The position numbers were made by a program, and so were the translations under genes. From the NCBI RefSeq assembly GCF_024496245.1, contig NZ_CP101740.1, forward strand, positions 2,107,501-2,171,500: 64,000 bases of DNA, read 5' to 3'. Shown piece after piece: positions 55,115 through 62,171 of the stretch (its first letter is position 1; every line of letters begins with the position of its first letter). The notes under the pieces are model-generated. The model had not been told where the DNA came from. It was given only the letters and a program-made list of their open reading frames with translations, and ran no database searches. The DNA comes from Sphingomonas qomolangmaensis (GTDB taxonomy: Bacteria > Pseudomonadota > Alphaproteobacteria > Sphingomonadales > Sphingomonadaceae).

Positions 55115-56092
55115 TCAGGGCGCGGTCTCCACGGGCTTCGCCTCGGTCAGGATAAGCGCGAACCACCCCTGCGGGTCGGTCCATTCGGCGACCGGGGTCC
55201 AGCCGCCCGCGCGCAGCAGCACGCGCGCGCCGCGTTCGCCATATTTGTGGCTGTTCTCGGTATGGATCGTCTCGCTCGCCGCGATGCTGAAATCGCGGCC
55301 ATCAACGGTGAAGGCGACGTCGCGCGTCGCGCGCAGGTGCATCTCGATCCGCGAGGCATCGTCGTTCCACACCGCCTGATGCTCGAACGCGTCGATCGGG
55401 ATCGTCCCACCGAGCTCGCGGTTGATCCGTTCGAGCAGGTTCAGGTTGAACGCCGCGGTGACGCCCGCCGAATCCGCATAAGCGGGGATCAGCACGGCTT
55501 CGTCCTTCACCCGGTCGATACCGATCAACAGCATCGATCCCTGCCCGAGCGACTGGCGCATCGTGCGCAGCAGGTCGGTTGCCGAGGCGGGGGTCATGTT
55601 GCCGATCGTCGAGCCGGGGAAGAAGCCGAGCTTGGGCAGGTCGGCCACCGCCCTGGGCAGCGGCACCGGGTGCATGAAATCGGCCTCGACCGGATGCACC
55701 GCCAAGCCCGCGAACTGGCGGCTGAGGTCGGCGGCCGAGGACCTGAGAAACTCGCCCGAGATATCGATCGGCACATAGGCGGCGGGCGCGACCGCGCGCA
55801 GCAGCCGCGGGGTCTTCATCGACGAACCCGATCCGAACTCGATCACCGCGCGGCCCGGCCCCACCGCCTCCGCCAATGCCCCCGCTGCCTGGTCGAGCAG
55901 CGCGGCTTCGGTGCGGGTAGGGTAATATTCGGGAAGATCGGTGATGTGCTCGAACAGCTCCGAGCCGCGCCGGTCGTAGAACCAGCGCGCAGGAATCGCG
56001 CGCGGCCGCGCCGCCAGGCCATTCAGCACATCGGCGCGAAAGGCAGGATCCGCCAGCGACGCCTGACCGTCCTCGATCTCGGGTTTCAGCAT
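55115..56092 (-). CDS. egtD: L-histidine N(alpha)-methyltransferase EgtD
   Basis: 325 residues from ATG 56092. EgtD trimethylates histidine to hercynine with SAM. Family pieces are 'RWFYDRRGSELFEHITDLPE', 'AVIEFGSGSSMKTPRLLRAV', 'KLGFFPGSTIGNMTPASATD', 'SMLLIGIDRVKDEAVLIPAY' and the histidine-binding 'AAFNLNLLERINRELGGTIP'. It begins one base after the egtB stop, so the two are cotranscribed. The last step of ergothioneine synthesis would need a C-S lyase not seen here. Confidence 0.95.
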   Translation of the reverse strand: MLKPEIEDGQASLADPAFRADVLNGLAARPRAIPARWFYDRRGSELFEHITDLPEYYPTRTEAALLDQAAGALAEAVGPGRAVIEFGSGSSMKTPRLLRAVAPAAYVPIDISGEFLRSSAADLSRQFAGLAVHPVEADFMHPVPLPRAVADLPKLGFFPGSTIGNMTPASATDLLRTMRQSLGQGSMLLIGIDRVKDEAVLIPAYADSAGVTAAFNLNLLERINRELGGTIPIDAFEHQAVWNDDASRIEMHLRATRDVAFTVDGRDFSIAASETIHTENSHKYGERGARVLLRAGGWTPVAEWTDPQGWFALILTEAKPVETAP

Positions 56093-56093
56093 A

Positions 56094-57353
56094 TCAGAGG
56101 TCCTTGGCGAGCCTGACGCCGGTGAACTGCCAGCGCTGGTGCGGATAGAAGAAGTTGCGGTAGCTCGCGCGCACATGCCCGCGCGGGGTGGCGCAGCTGC
56201 CGCCGCGCAGCACGAACTGGCCGCTCATGAACTTGCCATTATATTCGCCGACCGCGCCCTCGGCAGTCTGGAACCCCGGGTAGGGGCGATAGGCGCTGCC
56301 GGTCCATTCCCAGACATCACCGAAAAAGGCGGGGCCGCCGGTCGACGGGCGCGGCTCGACCGGGCCGGCGGTATCGAGCAGATTGCCACCTTGCGGATCA
56401 TGCGCGGCAGCGGCGGCTTCCCATTCGGCCTCGGTCGGCAAGCGGGCGCCGGCCCAGGCGGCATAGGCGTCGGCCTCGAAGAAGCTGACATGCGTCACCG
56501 GCGCGGCGGGATCGACCGCGCGGCGGCCATCGAGCCCGAAGCGAGTCCAACCCTCGCCCTCGCGCTGCCAATAGAGCGGTGCCTCGACCCCCTCGGCGCG
56601 GACCCAGGCCCAGCCATCGGCGAGCCAGTGGCGCGGCTCAAGATAGCCGCCATCGGCGATGAACGCTGCCCATTCGCCGTTGGTGACCGTGCGGTCGGCG
56701 ATGGCGTGCGGGTGGAGCAGAGCGGCGTGGCGCGGCCCTTCGCAATCGAAGGCGAAGTCGCTGCCGGCGTGGCCGATCTCGGCGATCCCAGCCGCTCCCT
56801 CGATCCAGCCGATCGGCGCTGGCATCGGCACCGGCACCTTGCGCGGCGCGGGCCAGATCGCGGGCTCGACCGGGTTTTGCGCGAACAGGTGCAGGATGTC
56901 GGTGAGCAGCAGTTCCTGGTGCTGCTGCTCGTGGTTGCAGCCGAGTTCGATCAGCTCGAGCACATCCTTGGGCAAATCGCCGATCGCCGCGACCAGCGCG
57001 CTATCGACCGCGTGGCGATAGCCGAGCACCTCATCGAGCGTCGGGCGGGTGATCATCCCGCGCCGGTTGCGCGCGTGGCGTGCGCCCTCGGCCTCGTAAT
57101 AGCTGTTGTAGAGGAACGGAAAGCGCGCGTCGTGGAGCGTGTAGCCGGGCACGTGGTCGCGCAACACGAAGGTTTCGAAGAACCAGGTGGTGTGCGCCAA
57201 ATGCCATTTGGCGGGCGAGGCATCGTCCATCGACTGGATCGTCGCATCGGCATCGCTAAGCCGCGCGACGAGCGCCGCGCTCAGGCCGCGTACCTCCCGG
57301 AAGCGCTGCGCCAGTTCGTCGGGGGCAAAGGCACGATCGCGGCGTGGCTGCAT
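56094..57353 (-). CDS. egtB: Ergothioneine biosynthesis iron-dependent sulfoxide synthase EgtB
   Basis: 419 residues from ATG 57353; an upstream ATG adds eight residues. A DinB-like N-domain holds 'LAHTTWFFETFVLRDH' and the iron ligands 'LGCNHEQQHQELLLTDILHL' (HX3HXE). The C-terminal FGE/formylglycine-like domain includes 'HVSFFEADAYAAWAGARLPT' and 'SGQFVLRGGSCATPRGHVRA'. It couples hercynine with cysteine or gamma-glutamylcysteine and O2. egtD follows one base downstream. Confidence 0.95.
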   Translation of the reverse strand: MQPRRDRAFAPDELAQRFREVRGLSAALVARLSDADATIQSMDDASPAKWHLAHTTWFFETFVLRDHVPGYTLHDARFPFLYNSYYEAEGARHARNRRGMITRPTLDEVLGYRHAVDSALVAAIGDLPKDVLELIELGCNHEQQHQELLLTDILHLFAQNPVEPAIWPAPRKVPVPMPAPIGWIEGAAGIAEIGHAGSDFAFDCEGPRHAALLHPHAIADRTVTNGEWAAFIADGGYLEPRHWLADGWAWVRAEGVEAPLYWQREGEGWTRFGLDGRRAVDPAAPVTHVSFFEADAYAAWAGARLPTEAEWEAAAAAHDPQGGNLLDTAGPVEPRPSTGGPAFFGDVWEWTGSAYRPYPGFQTAEGAVGEYNGKFMSGQFVLRGGSCATPRGHVRASYRNFFYPHQRWQFTGVRLAKDL

Positions 57354-57414
57354 GGCGAAAACTCCGGGGGCAAGCAACCAACGCCGCAGGGCGAGGTCGG
57401 ACGGCGAGCGACGC

Positions 57415-57981
57415 CTAGCGTGACGCTCCGGGAACCCACAAAACGTCGCCCGTCGCCATTTTGTTCACATGCCGCGACAAAACAAACAGCAGGTCGGACA
57501 GCCGGTTGATGTACATCAACGCCGCCGGGTTAAGCGGCGCGGCCTCGTTCGCCGCGACCATGCTGCGCTCGGCGCGGCGCACCACCGCGCGCGCGACATG
57601 TAGCGCCGCTGCGACCGGATCGCCGCCGGGGAGCACGAAGCTGGTCAGCGGATCGAGATCGTCAGTGGCGCGGTCGATCGCTGCCTCGAGCCGCTCGACC
57701 TGGCCTTCGGTGACGCGGAGGTCATGCGCGCCGGGCTCGCCGCCCCAAGGCGTGGCAAGGTCAGCACCCAAATCGAACATTTCGTTCTGGATGCGCAGCA
57801 ACCGCTCGCGCTGCGCCCCGGCTACCATCTGGACCACCACGACGCCGAGCACCGAATTGGCCTCGTCGACATCGCCGATCGCAGCCATCAGCGGCGCGCT
57901 CTTCGAGATGCGCGAGCCATCGACCAGCCCCGACGTCCCGGCATCGCCGGTGCGGGTATAGATGCGGTTGAGCTTTACCAG
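57415..57981 (-). CDS. PduO-type cob(I)alamin adenosyltransferase, non-canonical start
   Basis: The frame holds 188 residues starting 'LVKLNRIYTRTGDAGTSGLV' (57981 onward), the N-terminal ATP-binding segment (TRTGD) of PduO-type enzymes, followed by 'MAAIGDVDEANSVLGVVVVQ' and 'MYINRLSDLLFVLSRHVNKM'. It adenosylates cob(I)alamin to make coenzyme B12. The first ATG in frame (57888) would remove the TRTGD motif. No ATG, GTG or TTG lies upstream before an in-frame stop near 58025, so I begin at CTG 57981, four bases after the stop of the HIG1 gene. Translation is probably reinitiated there. Confidence 0.88.
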   Translation of the reverse strand: MVKLNRIYTRTGDAGTSGLVDGSRISKSAPLMAAIGDVDEANSVLGVVVVQMVAGAQRERLLRIQNEMFDLGADLATPWGGEPGAHDLRVTEGQVERLEAAIDRATDDLDPLTSFVLPGGDPVAAALHVARAVVRRAERSMVAANEAAPLNPAALMYINRLSDLLFVLSRHVNKMATGDVLWVPGASR

Positions 57982-57985
57982 CGGA

Positions 57986-58213
57986 TCAGGTCCGGCCGCC
58001 GACGAACAGGATCGCGACGACGATCAGGATCGCGATCGCCTGAAAGAAGATGCGCGCCTGCATCATCTTGTTCGATCGCAGCGCCGGCGCGCTGACCCCC
58101 TCGCCTTTGAGCTCGGCTTCGGTCGTCTTCAGGAAGATGACGATGCCGCGAACCAACGCCACGACGGTGGCGAGCATCGCAGCGACGAGCAGGATGACGA
58201 GGAAGGTGTTCAT
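57986..58213 (-). CDS. Twin-transmembrane HIG1-type small protein
   Basis: 75 residues with two membrane helices ('TFLVILLVAAMLATVVALVR' and 'ARIFFQAIAILIVVAILFVG') separated by a short charged loop ('KTTEAELKGEGVSAPALRSN') that includes the HIG1_N pattern 'LRSNKMMQARIFFQ'. In mitochondria HIG1 proteins modulate cytochrome oxidase assembly; in alphaproteobacteria the role is less certain. It immediately precedes the adenosyltransferase, and the stop lies four bases before that gene's start. Confidence 0.85.
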   Translation of the reverse strand: MNTFLVILLVAAMLATVVALVRGIVIFLKTTEAELKGEGVSAPALRSNKMMQARIFFQAIAILIVVAILFVGGRT

Positions 58214-58222
58214 GAGAGAGAT

Positions 58223-59074
58223 TTAGGCCTTCGGACTCGAAAATCCAACCCATGGCTGCCCTGTCCTTAGGGCGGTAGCGAAGGCGGCCCCGTCGATCCC
58301 CTCGGCGCGCATCGCCGCCAGGCTCGGCGCGCCGCTGCGTTTGGCGAGCCGCTCGCCATCGGCCCCCAGCAGCAGCGGGTGGTGATGGTAGCGCGGGGTG
58401 GGCAGATCGAGCAGCGCCTGGAGCAGCCGGTGGATGTCGGTCGCAGCGAACAGGTCCGCCCCGCGGACGACGTCGGTCACGCCTTGCGCGGCATCGTCGA
58501 TCGTCACCGCCAAATGATAGCTGGCGGGGGCATCCTTGCGCGCGAGGACGACATCGCCCTGCGCCAGCGGATCGGCGCGGACGGTGCCCTCGCTATCGTC
58601 GTGCCATTCGAGCGCGCCGGTGATCGCCACCGCCGCCGCCATGTCGATCCGCCAGGCGTGCGGCTGCCCCACCCGCGCCGCGCGTGTCTCGGGCGACAGC
58701 GTCCGGCACGTTCCCGGATACACCGCGCCGCCCGGCCCGTGCGGCGCCGAACCACTCGCGGCAATATCGGCGCGGGTGCAGAAACACGGGTAGAGCAGCC
58801 CGCGCGCGCGCAATCGGTCGAGTGACTGCTGATACCGCGCCAGCCGCGCCGATTGATACACCACCGGTCCGTCCCGGGTCAGCCCGAGCCATGCCAGGTC
58901 ATCGAGGATTCCGGCGACATGCTCGGGCCGGCTGCGCGTACCGTCGATATCCTCGATCCGCAGCAAGAAGCGGCCGCCGCGCGCGCGCGCGAAATCATGC
59001 GCGGTGATCGCCGATACCGCATGCCCGGCGTGCAGCCGGCCGGTGGGGCTCGGTGCGAAACGCGAAACGATCAT
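58223..59074 (-). CDS. gluQ: Glutamyl-Q tRNA(Asp) synthetase
   Basis: 283 residues from ATG 59074 ('MIVSRFAPSPTGRLHAGHAV'); an ATG at 59083 is also possible. It attaches glutamate to queuosine in tRNA(Asp). The class I HIGH-like motif is 'APSPTGRLHAGHAVSAI'. A zinc site is seen in 'LYPCFCTRADIAASG' with later 'YPGTCRTLSPETRA', and the KMSKS-like loop is 'LLGADGERLAKRSGAPS'. The anticodon-binding domain of true GluRS is absent, as expected for GluQRS. Confidence 0.93.
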   Translation of the reverse strand: MIVSRFAPSPTGRLHAGHAVSAITAHDFARARGGRFLLRIEDIDGTRSRPEHVAGILDDLAWLGLTRDGPVVYQSARLARYQQSLDRLRARGLLYPCFCTRADIAASGSAPHGPGGAVYPGTCRTLSPETRAARVGQPHAWRIDMAAAVAITGALEWHDDSEGTVRADPLAQGDVVLARKDAPASYHLAVTIDDAAQGVTDVVRGADLFAATDIHRLLQALLDLPTPRYHHHPLLLGADGERLAKRSGAPSLAAMRAEGIDGAAFATALRTGQPWVGFSSPKA

Positions 59075-59199
59075 CGGCTCCATCCTTTGGTCGGCTCGCC
59101 CCAATTCAGCCCCCTTGACCATGAGTCACACGGCGTGCTGTCATACGCACGTCACGGTAAATCGCGACAGGGAAGCGAGTAGAGGGAGTTGGGAGCCTC

Positions 59200-59766
59200 A
59201 TGTACCATCCCGATCTGATCCGGCACCCCGATGGTTGTCCCGCGCTGGTGCTCAACGCCGACTTTACCCCGCTCAGCTATTATCCGCTGAGCGTCTGGCC
59301 ATGGCAGACCGCGATCAAGGCGGTGTTCCTCGATCGGGTGAACATCGTTTCCAATTACGAGCGCGAAATCCGCAGCCCAAGCGCACGGATCAAATTGCCC
59401 TCGGTGATCGCGCTCAAGCAATATGTCCGCCCGTCGGCGTTTCCCGCGTTCACGCGGTTCAACCTGTTCCTGCGCGACAAGTTCACCTGCCAATATTGCG
59501 GGTCGCTGGGTGACCTGACCTTCGATCACGTCGTCCCGCGCGCGCAAGGCGGGCGGACGACGTGGGAGAATGTCTGCACCGCCTGCGCGCCTTGCAACCT
59601 CAAGAAGGGCGGGCGCACCCCGAAGCAGGCGCATATGCCGCTGCACGTCACGCCGATCCGCCCGACGAGCTGGCAGTTGCAGGAACATGGCCGGCGCTTT
59701 CCGCCCAATTACCTGCACGCGACCTGGCATGACTGGCTCTATTGGGATGTCGAACTCGACGCGTAA
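59200..59766 (+). CDS. HNH endonuclease
   Basis: 188 residues. The HNH fold is visible in 'FLRDKFTCQYCGSLGDLTFD', 'HVVPRAQGGRTTWENVCTAC' and 'APCNLKKGGRTPKQAHMPLH', giving a CxxC...CxxC zinc pair (CQYC and CTAC) around the catalytic His-Asn-His. N-terminal 'ALVLNADFTPLSYYPLSVWP' is the usual start of this housekeeping-type HNH group. The DNA target is unknown; such genes are widespread in alphaproteobacterial chromosomes and need not be mobile. GGGAG precedes the ATG. Confidence 0.93.
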   Translation: MYHPDLIRHPDGCPALVLNADFTPLSYYPLSVWPWQTAIKAVFLDRVNIVSNYEREIRSPSARIKLPSVIALKQYVRPSAFPAFTRFNLFLRDKFTCQYCGSLGDLTFDHVVPRAQGGRTTWENVCTACAPCNLKKGGRTPKQAHMPLHVTPIRPTSWQLQEHGRRFPPNYLHATWHDWLYWDVELDA

Positions 59767-59836
59767 CGGTTTCGATTGCAACGATACTGACGGTGCTATA
59801 GCCTCCTAAGTCACCGCAAGGTTGGGGAGAAATAGC

Positions 59837-61906
59837 ATGAAATATCCGTCGTTCGCGCGTGCCGCATCGCTGGCAGCGCTTAGTGCCGCGTTGCTCGCAC
59901 CATTCCAGATTTCGGCGCAGAACGCTCCGGCGCCCGCCGCCGGCCAGCTGATCCCGCGCGAGCTGATCTTTGGCAATCCCAGCCGTTCGGGCGCGCAGGT
60001 GAGCCCCGACGGCAAGCATGTCTCGTGGCTCGCGCCGGTCGACGGCGTGATGAACCTGTGGGTCGCGCCGATCGCGACGCCAACCCAAGGGAAAGCGATC
60101 ACCGCCGACAAGAGCCGCGGCATCACCCAATATTTCTGGGCGCCCGATGGCAGCCATGTGATGTACATCCAGGACGCGGGCGGGAACGAGAATTTCCACG
60201 TCTTCGCAGTCGCCGCAGCAGGCGGCGCGCCGCGCGACCTGACCCCGGTTGACGGCAAGGTCCGCGCCGCGGTGCAGGGGGTGAGCAGCCTTCGCCCCGA
60301 TGTCGTGCTGGTCGGCCTCAACGATCGCAACCCGCAATTCTTCGATCTGTACGAGGTCGACTACAAGGCGGGCACGCGCAAGCTGGTGCTGCAGAATCCG
60401 GGCTATGGCTCGATCCTGACCGACAACCAGTTCAAGCCGCGCTTCGGGATGAAGCAGGTGCCCGGCGGCGGATCGAGCGTCGAACGCCTCGAGGCCGATG
60501 GCAGCTGGAAGCCGGTGTTCCAGATCGCCAACGAAGACGCCTTCACCACCAACCCGGTGGGCTTCAACAAGGACGGCAGCGCCTTTTACTGGGTCGACAG
60601 CCGCGGCCGCGACAAGGCGGCGCTGATGCGGATGGACCCCGCGACTCTCAAGTCGACAATGATCGCACAGAGCGACCGCGCCGACATCCAGGGCATCGTC
60701 GCCGATCCCAAGACCTTCGAGCCGATCGCCTATTCGGTGAACTATCTCAAGAACGACTGGACCGGGCTGACCGCCGAGGCGAAGGCCGACCTCGCCTTCC
60801 TCAAGGGCAAGCTGCCCGGCGAGATCGCGATCACCTCGATCACCGACGATGGCCGCCTGGCGACGGTCGCGGCCTTCGCCGCCGAAGCACCTGGGACGTC
60901 GTATTTGTACGATCGCCAGGCGAAGACGCTGACGAAGCTGTTCGACGTCCGCCCCGAGCTGGCGAACTACAGGCTCCAGCCGATGCAGCCGGTCGAAATC
61001 CCCACCGGCGACGGCAAGACGCTCGTGAGCTATCTCACGCTGCCCGCAGGGGCCGATACCAATGATGACGGCAAGGCCGACAAGCCGGTGCCAATGGTGC
61101 TGTTCGTCCATGGCGGCCCGTGGGCACGCGACGGCTATGGCTATAACGGCACCCACCAATGGCTCGCCAATCGCGGCTATGCGGTGCTGAGCGTCAATTA
61201 TCGCGGCTCGACCGGCTTCGGGAAGGGCTTCGTCAACGCCGCGATCGGCGAATGGTCGGGCAAGATGCACCAGGATCTGCTCGATTCGGTCGATTGGGCG
61301 GTCAAACAGGGCGTCGCGATTCCCGACAAGGTGGCGATCATGGGCGGCTCGTACGGCGGCTATGCGACGCTGGTGGGGGTGACCTTCACGCCTGAGACCT
61401 TCGCCTGCGGGGTCGATATCGTCGGCCCGTCGAACCTCAAGACGCTGATGGAGAGCTTTCCGCCTTACTGGCGGCCGATGCTCGAGGGGACCTTCTACAA
61501 GCATATCGGCGACCCGACCAAGCCCGACGACGTCAAGCGGATGATGGCGCAATCGCCGATCAGCCGGGTCGATGCGATCAAGGTGCCACTGCTGATCGGG
61601 CAAGGGCAGAACGACCCGCGCGTGGTGAAGGCCGAAAGCGACCAGATCGTCGAAGCGATGCGCGCCAAGAACCTGCCGGCGACGTATGTGAACTATCCCG
61701 ACGAGGGCCATGGGTTCCAGCGCCCACCCAACCGGCTGAGCTTCAACGCGGTGGCCGAGGGGTTCCTGGGCCAGTGCCTTGGCGGCAAGGCCGAGCCGAT
61801 CGGTGACGATTTCACCGGATCGACGCTGCAGGTGCTCGAAGGCGCGCAACATGTGCCGGGGCTGGCCGAGGCGCTGCCCAAGGCTGCGCCGGCGGGCGGG
61901 CAGTAA
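59837..61906 (+). CDS. S9-family peptidase (prolyl oligopeptidase-like), exported
   Basis: 689 residues from ATG 59837, preceded by GGGGAGAAA. A signal peptide (residues 1-30, 'AASLAALSAALLAPFQISAQ') is followed by a beta-propeller ('SPDGKHVSWLAPVDGVMNLW', 'FWAPDGSHVMYIQDAGGNEN'). The C-terminal alpha/beta hydrolase has the triad S505 in 'MGGSYGGYATLVG', D593 in 'QGQNDPRVVKAE' and H625 in 'DEGHGFQRPPNRL'. It cleaves oligopeptides (dipeptidyl- or acyl-peptidase type) in the periplasm. Confidence 0.93.
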   Translation: MKYPSFARAASLAALSAALLAPFQISAQNAPAPAAGQLIPRELIFGNPSRSGAQVSPDGKHVSWLAPVDGVMNLWVAPIATPTQGKAITADKSRGITQYFWAPDGSHVMYIQDAGGNENFHVFAVAAAGGAPRDLTPVDGKVRAAVQGVSSLRPDVVLVGLNDRNPQFFDLYEVDYKAGTRKLVLQNPGYGSILTDNQFKPRFGMKQVPGGGSSVERLEADGSWKPVFQIANEDAFTTNPVGFNKDGSAFYWVDSRGRDKAALMRMDPATLKSTMIAQSDRADIQGIVADPKTFEPIAYSVNYLKNDWTGLTAEAKADLAFLKGKLPGEIAITSITDDGRLATVAAFAAEAPGTSYLYDRQAKTLTKLFDVRPELANYRLQPMQPVEIPTGDGKTLVSYLTLPAGADTNDDGKADKPVPMVLFVHGGPWARDGYGYNGTHQWLANRGYAVLSVNYRGSTGFGKGFVNAAIGEWSGKMHQDLLDSVDWAVKQGVAIPDKVAIMGGSYGGYATLVGVTFTPETFACGVDIVGPSNLKTLMESFPPYWRPMLEGTFYKHIGDPTKPDDVKRMMAQSPISRVDAIKVPLLIGQGQNDPRVVKAESDQIVEAMRAKNLPATYVNYPDEGHGFQRPPNRLSFNAVAEGFLGQCLGGKAEPIGDDFTGSTLQVLEGAQHVPGLAEALPKAAPAGGQ

Positions 61907-61952
61907 GCGAGCGGGGATGGGGTGAGGTGCCGGCCTCACCCCACCCCCCTTC

Positions 61953-62043
61953 CGTCACCCCGGACTTGATCCGGGGTCCACCGTGCAACAATGCGGTGCC
62001 GGTGGTTGACGAGAGGTGGACCCCGGACCAAGTCCGGGGTGAC
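61953..62043. repeat. Inverted repeat, family A (copy 3)
   Basis: Left arm 61953-61982 'GTCACCCCGGACTTGATCCG' then GGGTCCACC; right arm 62015-62043 'GGTGGACCCCGGACCAAGTC' then CGGGGTGAC. It is almost perfectly symmetric with a loop of about 32 nt. It lies between the S9 peptidase and the PBP gene; the gap has no other gene I can see. Confidence 0.9.
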
Positions 62044-62171
62044 GGCTTGGGTGGCTTCCTGCACCCCCGCCCCTCCCTGCCCCCAACTCCCAACGTGACG
62101 ACGGTAAACGCGCGGTATATGCTGGCCACCTTGCGCGCGGCGTATTAGCGCGATAATACAGCAGCGGGCAT

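Noticed and set aside
59200..59766. HNH endonuclease as a sign of an intron, prophage or defence island
   Set aside because: It is a housekeeping-type HNH with no neighbouring phage, toxin or restriction gene.
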